Source: Arctopsyche grandis (taxonomy: Eukaryota; Arthropoda; Insecta; Trichoptera; Hydropsychidae). From it: a DNA stretch of 64,000 bases. A model generated the notes under the pieces. That model was not told the origin of the DNA and did no database searches. It worked only from the letters and a program-made list of their open reading frames with translations. The position numbers were made by a program, and so were the translations under genes. The stretch spans positions 6,732,579-6,796,578 of the forward strand of contig NC_135356.1 in assembly GCF_051622035.1 (NCBI RefSeq). Direction: 5' to 3'. Positions 1 through 36,886 of the stretch are shown in pieces; position 1 is the stretch's first letter; every line of letters begins with the position of its first letter.

Positions 1-190
1 GTTTGTAAGCGCCGCCTTCATTTTTACAAATGCTGTTCTAGCCATCTCGATGCGGATTCTTAAATCTTCATCTGGGTCCATCTCTTCATTCTGTCAGGTA
101 CCCAGGTATTTGAATCTTTTTACTCTTTCTATCACCTCTCCATCCAAGGTTAGATTCCCGGTGTCTGTTTGCATTCTATCTACTATCATA
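1..190 (-). pseudogene. LINE reverse transcriptase fragment
   Basis: Minus-strand frame NLTLDGEVIERVKRFKYLG, a TGA where the family usually has Trp, then EDLRIRIEMARTAFVKMKAA. This is the region after the catalytic core of insect LINE reverse transcriptases. It is truncated by the window edge and by a stop, so it is a dead copy. Confidence 0.75.
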
Positions 191-440
191 AATTAGTTCT
201 TAGCGAATGTTAAATGCCCACAAAAGGAGTAGTCAGGGGCGTTATCATGGGTGGAGTCAATGAATCCCCCCCTCATACCCCCCATACCCCCCCAGTTCGA
301 AAATTAATTCATTAATTCGAAAACTTTTTTTCATTCTCCTAGGAGTACACGTAAAGGAAAGAGATGTATACGATAACGAGAAAAATACTACGTGTAGTAT
401 TTAAACTACGCATTCAACATTCGAAATTCGTTGTGAATGT

Positions 441-533
441 ATCCGGATCGCAGAATAGTAGAAGACACAAGACATATGTATGTCGCGAGCTCAAGTCGGT
501 TATTTATCTCTTCTACTATTCTGCGATCCGGAT
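441..533. repeat. Perfect 25-bp inverted repeat
   Basis: Arms 441-465 and 509-533 are exact reverse complements (core CGCAGAATAGTAGAAGA) with a 43-nt spacer. It may be the end of a small inverted-repeat element. No coding role is seen. Confidence 0.8.
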
Positions 534-601
534 AGCTAGCGCTCCGTCCAGAATGCCTTGATATCGCCTAAGTACCCGTTTATAATGCCGCCGTTCACAA
601 T

Positions 602-1033
602 GGAGCGTCGCATTTCAGCTTTCCATTACCTTCTCCATCACCTGCGCCAACTCCTGCACCACGGAAGGCTTCTCTGATAGATGCAGTTTCTAAGTCTCCA
701 ATTCAGTCTCAACGGTCTCAGAGGCAGTCTTTCATCCGTTGCTCGGGTATTGAAGATGAGCATCTAAAAGCTGTCTCCGATAAGCGTTTTATTCATTTAT
801 TCTATCTGAAACGTGAGTCTACAGAAACTCAAATAAGGGATTATATATGTAGGAAGTTGGGACGAATTGATCAGAACTTCACAGTTCCATCACTATCAGC
901 TAGGGGCAGTTATGCTTCATTCAAAATAGGAGTCTGCACAGCTCACTTTTCTGTGGTTTTTGATCCTGCTTTTTGGCCGCGGGGAGTCGGGTTGCGTCGG
1001 TGGCTTTTTCGGAAGACAAAGGCCGCAATTTAA
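602..1033 (+). pseudogene. LINE ORF1 C-terminal fragment
   Basis: An open frame without a start reads SFIRCSGIEDEHLKAVSDKR, then SYASFKIGVCTAHFSVVFDP and AFWPRGVGLRRW before TAA. This matches the C-terminal part of ORF1 proteins of Jockey/CR1-group LINEs. The family name is not certain. Confidence 0.75.
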
Positions 1034-1076
1034 TAAGACCTGAAAGGAACGGGCGCGCCTTTGTGAGTCCTTAAAT

Positions 1077-1545
1077 GTTTACTACCAAAATGTAAGGGGA
1101 CTTAATTCAAAGACCGACATTTGTTTATCTGCTGTTCTTGCTCAAGATCATAACTTAATTGCTTTTTCTGAAACTTGGATTTGCGATTCTGTCTTAAATG
1201 GCGAACTTTTCGATGACCGCTATTTAGTTTTTCGGAGGGATCGTTGCAGCAGAGGCGGCGGAGTACTTCTCACTGTACGAGCTGCTAGTTTTCAATCTGT
1301 TCGCCTCTTTGATCAGCTCAATACCATCGGTGAACATATTTGGGTTGAACTTCGCTTAAAGAATTTTTCTATTTTAATATGTGTTCTGTATTTTCCTCCG
1401 AATGAATCTCCTCCGAATTATAAATTCATTTTTTTCAAATTTGCAAAATAATTTTAATGTTCTGGCTGGCAGGAAAGTCATGATCTTGGGTGATTTTAAT
1501 CCTAGGAGTTTGAATTTTGTTCCTGATGAATTAATTTTTATGTGA
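1077..1545 (+). pseudogene. LINE ORF2 endonuclease fragment
   Basis: The frame from 1077 reads YYQNVRGLNSKTDICL, FSETW, RRDRCSRGGGVLL and WVELRL, the apurinic endonuclease of Jockey/CR1-group LINEs, to TAA at 1449-1451. The motif ILGDFN continues in another frame near 1485, so there is a frameshift. Reverse transcriptase is missing; a (TATG)n tract follows. Confidence 0.8.
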
Positions 1546-1589
1546 GAACTATTTAATATGAGTCAATTGAACTCAATAACTAATTGTAA

Positions 1590-1845
1590 TGATTTATGTG
1601 TTTATGTGTATATGCATGTATAATGTTTGTATGTATATGGATGTATGTATTGTATGTGTATGTGTATATGTATATATATATGTATATGTATGTATATGTG
1701 AATATATATATGTGTAGGTGTGTATGTATGTATATGTATATATGTGTATTTTTATATTTATGTATGTATGAATGTGTATTTGTGTATACGTGGAAGTATT
1801 TGTGTATATATGAATGGTGTACATATATGTTTATATAATTGTCTT
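1590..1845. repeat. (TATG)n-rich microsatellite
   Basis: About 250 bp of TATG/TGTA/TATA repeats. Open frames on both strands here (MYTYIYT-like) are repeat artefacts. Confidence 0.9.
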
Positions 1846-1847
1846 TG

Positions 1848-1925
1848 GCCAGGAAGGCGCATTGGGTTTACCTGTTAGGCCTTCTTGGTGTAAATTAAAT
1901 AAAAAATAAAATAAAATAAAATAAA
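1848..1925 (+). repeat. LINE/SINE 3' tail with (TAAA)n end
   Basis: GGCCAGGAAGGCGCATTGGG, then TTTACCTGTTAGGCCTTC and a TAAA-rich run. The AGGAAGGC/GCCTTC halves can pair as a hairpin. Related tails occur at 3671-3790 and, inverted, at 22183-22225. Confidence 0.7.
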
Positions 1926-2205
1926 GGACAGGTTGCTCCCTGCATCTTCGACGTCCGGTTACTTCCCCATTGTTTAGTCACGTAACCGGATATGCAGTCC
2001 CACGCTATCGCGTTGTCAGTTCTAAGAATCCTAGTGGGAAGTGGGTGGGTGCCGTTACCGACCGCTAAGTCCATCCATTGCACTTAGTCTGGAGATAATC
2101 CTCGAAAACCAATTATAATGGTCGCAGGAACGCGACGTCTCACGCTCGTCCAGATTCTGTGAAATAGCGATGCCTAATCCGAGGGTCTCCTATGTTGCCC
2201 TCGAA
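1915..2205 (+). repeat. Dispersed repeat R1, copy 1
   Basis: About 290 bp, diverged from 8990-9280 but clearly alike (shared CATCTTCGAC, ATAATCCTCGAAA and CCAATTATAA blocks). Not recognised as a known family. Confidence 0.7.
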
Positions 2206-2210
2206 ACCAC

Positions 2211-2664
2211 TTAAGAGGGCTGTACACCCGAAACCCTAATTTTGTTACCGTTCCTTTCTTCGATATATATATTGAGTGAATGCGACAATATATATCAATA
2301 TATACATATATATATTGAGTGAATGCGACAGTTGCGCTTCGACCAGATAAAACGTATTTTAAATTGACAAAATCGAGGTTTCGTATTCTCCTATTTTCTC
2401 CTCCAAAACTGGACCAATTTTTAAAAAAATTTCATCATCGGTATGAGAAAGATACTTTCTGTGCATCTATCGGCGTATTTTTTTTTAAATCGACCGTTAA
2501 ATAAGCACGCTGGACTCGTTTCGTGGGTGTAAAAAAGAGGCGATTTTATTGATGTTTGGTGGCTCCTAGCTCCTATAAAAAATAATAAATCAAAAAAATA
2601 AAACGATAGATGCACCCCAATGGTGGATATCCATAGCATATTAAAAAATAATTTCTCTAGTGCC
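2211..2664 (+). mobile_element. TTAA-type MITE (GAGGGCTG family), truncated copy
   Basis: Starts TTAAGAGGGCTGTACACC and aligns to the reverse complement of 61236-61741 until about 2664, where it diverges. The right inverted repeat is missing. It carries a 61-codon open frame also open in the other copy. Confidence 0.75.
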
Positions 2665-2748
2665 ATGTTCATGTCATAATTTCCCAAGCAGAATGGAAAA
2701 TTTTCTTCAAAGATCACACAATATTAAACTTCGTTACAAAACTTATAT

Positions 2749-2970
2749 GTATCTGTGGGTTCGGTGATTACTGGTCACAAATTACTCGTCACAAAGTCAC
2801 TAAAATCTCTATAACGGAACATCTGGCAGCCGAAAAGTCCATCATACTATCGATAACTATCATAGTAACGAGAACTTGAGTGCCAAATATTGTGTATTCG
2901 CGATTTTCGTGGCGAAAATTGTCTTTGTGACCACCCCAATGTGACGAATAGTCCAATTACCGTATCTGTG
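2749..2970. mobile_element. MITE R2 with 9-bp target duplication, copy 1
   Basis: Element 2758-2961 lies between two copies of GTATCTGTG (2749-2757, 2962-2970). The ends are loosely inverted (GGTTCGGTGATTAC and CAATTACC). A second copy is at 13225-13428. Confidence 0.75.
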
Positions 2971-2972
2971 AG

Positions 2973-3952
2973 ACGTGGCGTGACTAGAAAAATTGAGCCC
3001 GCATGCAGATGTTAGAAAAAGGCCCCCTTTAGTATTTTTGTTATTAAAATTACATTAACTGAAATAATTTAAATGTTCTTTTTCCTCGCCTTCAAAGTCG
3101 TATAGTATGCAATTATATACATATTTCAAAGACATTTTATCTTAACATCGTATTTATAGATAATTGCAGACAATTATTATTACTGTATGATAACGGAAAA
3201 CTATTGAATGTCGTGAGAAGGAGTACAGATGGGTGAAAATTCGACACGCAATGTGTTGCGTTTCAAATTTGGAGTATAAAATTTTAACCAGCAGCGTGGT
3301 CTAGTGGTGAATGTTGAATTATTTCGTACTTGATGTTACGAGTTCGATTCCCCGCTAAGTCTCGTTGTTGGCCAGACCTTGATTTGTCTAGGTCGATCGT
3401 TTCTTATCAGAATTTGCCAATTTTTCTGATTTTCATTGAAACGATTCTTGTAAAATTGGCGTTTCCTTCCCAATTTTCTGTTGCGAACCTTTAGTTATTG
3501 TTATATCTTAGGTTTTGCCATATTGCTCACCATAGATGTCTCTGTGGTTGTTTATCGAATATAAAATTCGTATTGTTACATGAAAGTTATTCATCGTTAT
3601 TTATCGTATTAATACGATGTTTGTAATATATGTATACTGACCATAGATTTACATGTATCTATGTAATAATTATGTGGACCAGGAAGGTGCTTTTGGGGTT
3701 TACCTGTTAAGCCTTCCTGGTATATTTGTATATATGTATGTGAAAATATGTATGTAAAAATAAAAAATAAAAATAAAATAAATAAAAATAAATATCGTTT
3801 TCTATTAGTCATTTGAATAATTTTAAAATGACTTTCAAGATTTTTATTTGAAAAATGTATTGCATGTTTTTTAATTGAAAAATTTTTTAGTCACTAAATC
3901 TAAAAGGCTCGCATGTACCGCATGCCCGTGCGGCATAGTAGTTACACGTCTG
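2973..3952 (-). mobile_element. hAT-like MITE R3, copy 1, interrupted by a SINE
   Basis: Reverse-orientation relative of 26702-27178. The two parts (2973-3285 and about 3794-3952) are split by the SINE at 3286-3793. The ends resemble CAGTAGCGTAACTA, a common hAT terminus. Confidence 0.75.
3286..3793 (+). mobile_element. tRNA-derived SINE, copy 1
   Basis: Starts AACCAGCAGCGTGG. Pol III A-box-like TGGTCTAGTGG (3297-3307) and B-box AGTTCGATTCC (3341-3351). It continues with GTTGGCCAGACCTTG, a hairpin GGAAGG tail and a (TAAA)n end. The borders are confirmed by the uninterrupted paralogue at 26702-27178. Confidence 0.85.
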
Positions 3953-4057
3953 CTTTGAGACCTTCATTATGTTCAAAATCCATCTTATATCTATTTTAAC
4001 AACCACTGATCTACTGATCATTTTCTATTTTACAATTTTATTTTATTTTTTTGTTAG

Positions 4058-4205
<148 letters not shown>

Positions 4206-4213
4206 GTATTATA

Positions 4214-4579
4214 TGTGCTCATAATTATGAAAGTGGTCTAAGACAAGATTTTTTTTTAAGTCGATTTTTAAACATATTGTTTAATATCGGTTATATTGTA
4301 ATGGTTCGGTGATTACATCAAAAATTTAAATGGCTACCAGGATAACCGCCGCTACGAAAATTGCTCGCGCGGATCTCTTGTCGCACGAAAATTTATCGCA
4401 CAGGAAAATTGCCGTACAGAAAACTCGTATAAAAAAGCATTTGTTGCAGTTCGAGCGGTTATCCTGGTAGAGATTCTCATTTGGGATGTAACCCGTTTAC
4501 CATTGTAATATGTACCTATGTAATTGATTAAAAAATTTTTTTTTTCTTGACCTAGACCACTTTCATAATTATGGGCACA
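4214..4579. mobile_element. Foldback element of about 366 bp
   Basis: Arms 4214-4248 and 4545-4579 (TGTGCTCATAATTATGAAAG and complement), with weaker pairing inward and a strong inner pair CTACCAGGATAACCGC (4334-4349) with 4455-4470. The whole stretch is a decayed palindrome beside the (TA)n tract. Confidence 0.75.
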
Positions 4580-5844
4580 TCTTATTTTAATGTTAATGAT
4601 CAACATAATGGGAAAAAGAGCTCGAAAGCGTACAATTATTATAAATGTTCATAATATATTTTATACATAATATTAACTAAAGACTCTCTAAAGTCAAAGA
4701 TCTAAAGCAGACCGTGTTTTGGTAATCTGTGTTAATATCTGAAGGGTATAAGACAGAGAAAATAATAAAAATCAGTTATGCTGCGTACGCACCAAACCAA
4801 CGAACGGCGCACAGGCCAACTTTTAAAACCAGAGCGCACAAAATATCGAAATAAAAATTAAATTAAAAATTTGAAATTAAATATCAAAATTAAGCTAAAG
4901 GGCGAGATTGAGCTAAAATTAAATCATTGTTGATGTTTTGAATTACAACAATGTTTTGAATTGTTCATCAAATGATGTGTTGATAAATTAATCCCAAACA
5001 ATGAATTGAAAATATATTAGAAAATAGAAATGACTATTGCTGTTCTCGTGTTAAATTGAGTGCAGATACCTTATCAATGTAATCGACACAATCATATTTC
5101 GAATCTTGGTTTTAGTTTGTGATGTGGAATCATAGTGGTAGGCGTTAGGCATAGAGAAAATGGTACATGGAAAAAGGAAACGGAAAACAAAGAGACGAAA
5201 AATATCTCAGGTAAATTTAAAGGCCGTCGCGATGACAATTATAGTTAGATGCATTGTAAAATCATCATTAGCGACATCGAAAATGACGATTAACAAATGT
5301 TCGCTTAAAATTACCAGTTTAAACAATGTTTGATAAATCAAGCTGATTAGCTATAGACATTAAAATAATAAAAAAAAACACTACATATTTGTAAACATAT
5401 TTACTTACACTTCTTTCGGTATATCAATTGGGTCTACTCCAATCCACTGACTTGAAATTTTTCGATACCCGTTTTCCCGACATTTACGGTGTATTTCGTC
5501 AGCGAGTTTGTATATGTTACAGTCGAAGTGTATTTTCAGTTGTAATAATTCCAATTGGCGTTTTATATCTACATATATACCTATATATTATATATGTATA
5601 CGTATGTATGTAGGTTCCCGGAAAGATGCACTAAATTGCACTGTATAATAGCGAAGTTTCGAGAAGTCCTAATTTTCAAAGGCGCTCAAAAAGAAAAAGT
5701 TCACAAAAAAAGGTTAGCACCCTCGGATAACATAGGTACAACTACCCCTTGACGTTGTGGAATTATATTGCGTTAGTTCTCCTTGAGCATCTTTGAAAGT
5801 TTGGATGTCTCGAGAGTGCAACTATCTCGAGTGCATTTTTCCGG
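4580..5844. other. No gene; AT-rich spacer
   Basis: I see no conserved coding frame, RNA gene or defined element here, only AT-rich sequence with short TATG runs. Confidence 0.6.
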
Positions 5845-6030
5845 TCACTCTAAATATAAAATTGAATGTCTGTTTGTCTGTCTGTCTCGTATAGGCTCCT
5901 AAACCACTCAACCGATTTACGATTTTTACTCAATTACGATGGAACTTTCAGGATTTATTGTATGCATGTTTGGGAAGCTTACTGTAAAAAAATCGTCGAA
6001 AAACGGGAACGGAAACGGTAAAAACAACCT
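5845..6030 (+). repeat. Dispersed repeat R4, copy 1
   Basis: GAATGTCTGTTTGTCTGTCT, then GGCTCCTAAACCACTCAACC and GATGGAACTTTCAG. A copy is at 8275-8460. Similar boxes are widespread in insect interspersed repeats; the class is not assigned. Confidence 0.7.
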
Positions 6031-6234
6031 TATTAATGTGCGCGCGCAGAATACGGGAGGAAAAGCCTGTTCCTCTTGTTCCTGTTGTATCCTGCTCGCG
6101 CAAATTAAGTGAGTATGTACCGTTTACCATGCACCCTTTTTTTATCTTTCGACTTAAGATCTTTCGATTTTCGATATTTGCCTTCCGATATTTGCGTTTT
6201 CCGGCATTTCAAATTCCGGCCCGTCACGGAGACC
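6031..6234. mobile_element. Foldback MULE-like element, right-arm-only copy
   Basis: Matches the right arm of the elements at 24659, 25692 and 36049 (GCGCAAATTAAGTGAGTATG, TTTACCATGCACCC, CTTAAGATCTTTCGATTTTC, CACGGAGACC). The left arm is missing, and it abuts repeat R4. Confidence 0.8.
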
Positions 6235-6779
6235 TGTATTTTGTATATATTATATATATTCATAATGTACATACATATACAAACTCCACGACGTAATACA
6301 CCGAAAAAGTTGGGAAAACGAGTATTGAGATATTGGAACGAGGTATTAACTATATGGTTAATATCTTAATTTAGTTTAAATTCACTTATATGTATTTTAA
6401 TACGAGTGTTAAGATTACTATTCTAGTTATCATTGAAAAAATAAATATTAGATAAGAGTTGTCTTTAATATATTGTTTAGTATACGGAGTAATCTTACGT
6501 CATATTATTTTAGTAATGTTATCAGTATGCACTTAAGTGTAAACGTTTCAAACTTAAAATTATATAGACATAATCTATAATGTACTACTTGAAATACATT
6601 ATAAAGATAAACGATTTATGTAAGTGGACCGAGATATCAAAAAAAAAAATTAATTTTCTTGATGATTGTTGATCGATGACCGTTGAGAGAATGATCTGGA
6701 TGATTTTAAAATCAAGCTAAATCATCTTCTCTCAGAAGTTGTTAGTTTTATCTGACAATAATTGCCATGGTTTTATATT

Positions 6780-7140
6780 AACCAGCAGCGTGGACTAGTC
6801 TATGTAAGCATATTATACTTTCGAGTAGAGTAGTCACGGTTCGATTCCCACTAGGAGCTGTTGGCCAGACCTTGGTTTTTTGATCATTTCCTATCAGTTT
6901 GAAAATTTTTCTGATTTTCATCGAAATGGTTCCAGTGAATTAGCATATCCTCTCCAATCTCTCTTGCAAATCTCAAGTTATTCAGCGTCGCGAGGTTCGC
7001 CAATTTCTAAAATAAAATACTGCAAAAATTTCTCCATAGATATCACTGTGGATGATGTTTGTATGAATTCGTATTGTGTAAAGTGATTGTATTGTTTGAA
7101 TTATTGTATTGTATCTGTATTAGTACACTCGTCAGTTTGG
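6780..7140 (+). mobile_element. tRNA-derived SINE, copy 2
   Basis: AACCAGCAGCGTGGACTAGT head, B-box GGTTCGATTCC near 6838, then GTTGGCCAGACCTTGG as in copy 1. The tail differs from copy 1 and its end is uncertain. Confidence 0.75.
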
Positions 7141-7149
7141 AGCGATCTG

Positions 7150-8270
7150 TAAAGGTGAGTGAAAATGTTCGATTGAATTAAAAAAATATTAATAAATAAA
7201 GTTGGCATCGCCAAAATATCAACCTACCATCAACAATATTCTAACTTATAATTATTAATAAGCTATAATTATCTCCATTCCATTACAACTTATTAATTAT
7301 GTATATATGTAGCGTGTTAATTAAATTTAAAAAAATGAGAGTTTATTATATAATATTATGTGTTAATAATTATATCAGGTAAATGTGATCAGTTAGTTAT
7401 ATTGAATGTTCTTTTCATACAATTGTCATTTTTTTCTCAGTTTTTCCTGTGATTTCATTCAAGGTCTTCCTATACGATTCTTATTTGACTCCAACTGACC
7501 CTCAATATTCAATATTGTTCGCTAGCACTTACATACATACATAAATTATTGGCTCAAATGGTGCAGTTCTGTAAGAAAATTGTGAGTTTGAGGCGTTCTG
7601 CAATCGAGTACAATTAAATAAAATTCCAACATTACATACATATCTAAATATATACATACATATAAAACAAATGAAACTGTATATATATTTAAAAACAAAA
7701 GTATGATATATTTTTAGAAAAAAAATAAAGATACTTATGTATAATTTATGTATTGCGCCCGATGACTATAAATATGGGGCGCTCTCGAACTGGAAAGCAT
7801 TCGGGACTGGAGAGTCGACGAGTGCAGACGAATCAACCGCTTCTGCAACAATACTGCATCTTTCTCTTCGATCCTGGACATTCTTCTTCACGTCCACGCT
7901 ACAATATCATGGTTTTATTTATGGAATACGTATATATTTTATATTAATGGAAATTTATTTTTTTTAAACGATAAAAGTAATTGTCAACTTCATGTTATGG
8001 ACAGCAAAACTTACAGTGATATTATTAAAGACCTTGCATTGAATCATATTGCAATATTAATATACATATGAAAACGGGCGCGATGTGGGTATGCAGATAT
8101 GTACATATGTATGAGATGGCCGCGTGGAGACACAGCCAATCTGAGTCAAGTTTTCCAAGTGGGAGCGGGGGGGGGGGGGGGGCTGGATCGGTGATCGTGT
8201 AATGCGCGCACTCAACTTTTTACGATAAATACGTGCGTGCGCGCGCCTATAAATTATCTTACATTACATC
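7150..8270. other. No gene; AT-rich spacer with a G-run
   Basis: No coding homology was recognised. Short open frames around 7737-7967 have no family features. A run of about 16 G lies near 8167. Confidence 0.6.
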
Positions 8271-8274
8271 TATA

Positions 8275-8460
8275 TACATATATAAAAATGAATGTCTGTG
8301 TATGTGTCTCGAATAGGCTCCTAAACCACAGAACCGATTACGATGGAACTTTCAGAATTTGTTGTATGCATGTCCGGGAAAGGTGTTCGCTGCCTGCGTT
8401 TTTCCGACAAATGAGAACGGGAACGGGAATTGCACGCGTTATTGTGGCATTGCAACGCAT
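8275..8460 (+). repeat. Dispersed repeat R4, copy 2
   Basis: AATGAATGTCTGTGTATGTG, then GGCTCCTAAACCACAGAACC and GATGGAACTTTCAG, matching 5845-6030. It ends at a (TA)n tract. Confidence 0.7.
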
Positions 8461-8472
8461 GCCGGGTTCAGC

Positions 8473-8473
<1 letters not shown>

Positions 8474-8564
<91 letters not shown>
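8474..8564. repeat. (TA)n microsatellite
   Basis: About 90 bp of TA directly downstream of repeat R4. Confidence 0.95.
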
Positions 8565-8989
8565 CTTTATTTTATTATCAATTCCTTTCCCAAACCACTC
8601 GTTGAACGGTTCAACGGGCACATTATTATATACTAATATTAGGTATTATATAATAAAATATATTATATAATAGGTATTATATAATAAAATATGAAAAAAT
8701 AAAGAACATTTACAATGTTGCAACACATTGCACAAGTGCGACAGCATGCTCGCAACATCAGATCGTTGAAGTCCAGGCTAACAGTCGTTGACTATTTCGA
8801 TTAAAAAGTTAAAAAAATACGAACCTGTTAATTCAAGTAAGCCTTTTGAATTATCGTGCTACTTCTGTTTACTATTTTTGCGTAGGGGTGGGTGGAGGAT
8901 CCAAGTAAAAGGCCTTAGTCGTTTCACAGCATTTATTGGTGATTAAGGAGATACACACACTGGCAGTGCTCAGTCCAGAATGTCTTGCC

Positions 8990-9280
8990 TACCGCCTTAT
9001 AAAGGGCAGGTCTCTCAGGACATCTTCGACTTCCGACTTGTTTACCTATTGTTATGGTCACGTACTCGGATATGTATTCCCACGACATTCGGTACCAAGG
9101 TATCGGTCACTTCTGAGAAGGGATCACGGGAATGCGACTGAGTGCCACTACTACGCCATTGTTTAGCTTACTTGCACTTAGTTTGCCGATAATCCTCGAA
9201 ACCAATTATAACGGTCGCATAGTGTCAGGGATGCGCCTCGGCTTAATCCGATTGCACTTAACCGGCGGCTATTTACTAGC
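8990..9280 (+). repeat. Dispersed repeat R1, copy 2
   Basis: Diverged relative of 1915-2205, ending about 300 bp upstream of the nwk start codon. Confidence 0.65.
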
Positions 9281-9479
9281 CTCTTATTTTAGTATACGTG
9301 ACACTAGTAATATATGCATCTAAATTTAATGTGCTAATTCAAGTGGCCAACAACTATCACACGGCCAACCACTGTAGTGCTTCAAGTATTCGAGATTTCC
9401 TCAAATGTAATTTAGACACGGAGCATTTTCATCGTTGAAAAACTTCAAAAGGGAGGGGATGGTTTTCTGTCGATTGGCA

Positions 9480-9590
9480 ACCCCAATTCTGGTAGGGGTT
9501 GCTCGGGGGTGGAGAAGGCTTTGTGGGTCGATAGCGGCGCCGCGCCAGTAGCCGGGCGGACGCCCCAGCGCTAGCCCCGCGCTCGTCGCC
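9480..9590 (+). promoter_or_regulatory. nwk: CpG-rich 5' region of nwk
   Basis: A GC- and CpG-rich patch (about 9480-9700) in an otherwise AT-rich window surrounds the nwk start codon. It probably contains the 5' UTR and perhaps the core promoter. I cannot place the transcription start: no convincing TATA or initiator is visible. Minus-strand open frames across this patch are GC-composition artefacts. Confidence 0.5.
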
Positions 9591-35500
<25,910 letters not shown>

Positions 35501-36039
35501 ACCCCTGACGACAAGCGCACCCTAAAAAAACTTTCATCTTCAAGCTAACGACAACTGTCCTGTGCCCTTACTTATATATATATATATACATTTATGTGCA
35601 TGAGTGTGTGTTCAGTATGGTAATCTCAAAAGTATAATTTGTTTGTCAATGTATCGAGGGACAGCTTCGTACTTGATGCAACCCACTAATCCCGGTCTGC
35701 TTCTTTGATCATCTAATCGTGTGAAATACATTTGTATACTAAAAGCCCGATACTAAAAGTAGCCCAGAACGTAAGCTGCTAGGGACCACGTTGAGCACAA
35801 AACCATACCTAAATTGGTATACTCTGCTAAAACCATTGATGTATAATACACTAGATCCGCCCTCACGTGTTATACTGGTCTCCCTTTTGGCGCATGCACA
35901 GTTTATCTTAGTAGGTAGGTAGGTACCGCTACATCGAAGGGAAAAAAATCCAACTACCCCGCTAGTTAAACCCCCCACACTCCTCAGTTAGTGAAGACAA
36001 GATCTCCGACCAAAATCACACGTCAGGGCCCATCTATGT
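35501..36039 (+). other. Start of nwk 3' UTR / downstream region
   Basis: Directly follows the nwk stop. No poly(A) signal stands out before the foldback element. A TAGG run occurs near 35910. Confidence 0.5.
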
Positions 36040-36478
36040 ATGTGTATTGGGTCTACGTGACTTGACAGAATGTTAAATTACAGAAAGAACGCAAATATCG
36101 GAAGGCAAAGATCAAAAATCGAAAGATCTTAAGTCGAAAGATAAAAAAAAAATGGTGCATGGTAAATGGTACATACTCACGTACATACTCACTTAATTTG
36201 CGCGAGCAGGGTACAACAGGAACAAGAGGAACATGATTTTCCTCCCGTATTCTGCGCGCGCACATTAACACGGGAGGAAAAGCATATTCCTCTTGTTCCT
36301 GTTGTATCCTGCTCGCGCAAATTAAGTGAGTATGTACGTGAGTATGTACCGTTTACCATGCACCATTTTTTTTTTTGATCTTTCAACTTAAGATCTTTCG
36401 ATTTTCGATCTTTGCATTCTGATATTTGCGTTTTTTGTAATTTAACATTCTTTCAAATCACGGAGACCGATGTGTATT
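36040..36478. mobile_element. Foldback MULE-like element, copy 3
   Basis: Element 36049-36469 with 9-bp target duplication ATGTGTATT on both sides (36040-36048, 36470-36478). Ends GGGTCTACG and GGAGACCG; arms about 200 bp. Confidence 0.92.
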
Positions 36479-36796
36479 ATACATCAATGGCTAAAACTCT
36501 TGCTTTTCAACCAAACCAGTCCTAATCCAGAAGTATTTATCCAAACAAAATCGTATGGTTACTATATTCTGGTGAAGTGAGAACTTCTAATAAAGAGGAC
36601 TTGCTCTTTGAAGTGAAACTTCTTTATAAGAATAAATTTTCAAGGTCAAGACAAATGTGAATTGTTTAATATTGATTACATACCAACCTTTACCTTCGCC
36701 CCTATGTCGATTATTACAATAATAACAATAAATAAGAACGAAACCACACATTTATCATGCTATTAAAATTATGTATTTTATATATTTCAGCAAAGA

Positions 36797-36886
<90 letters not shown>

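Noticed and set aside
3297-3351. Possible functional tRNA gene from A-box and B-box
   Set aside because: No cloverleaf with paired acceptor stem could be drawn, and the same head recurs at 6780 with a long tail, so it is a SINE.
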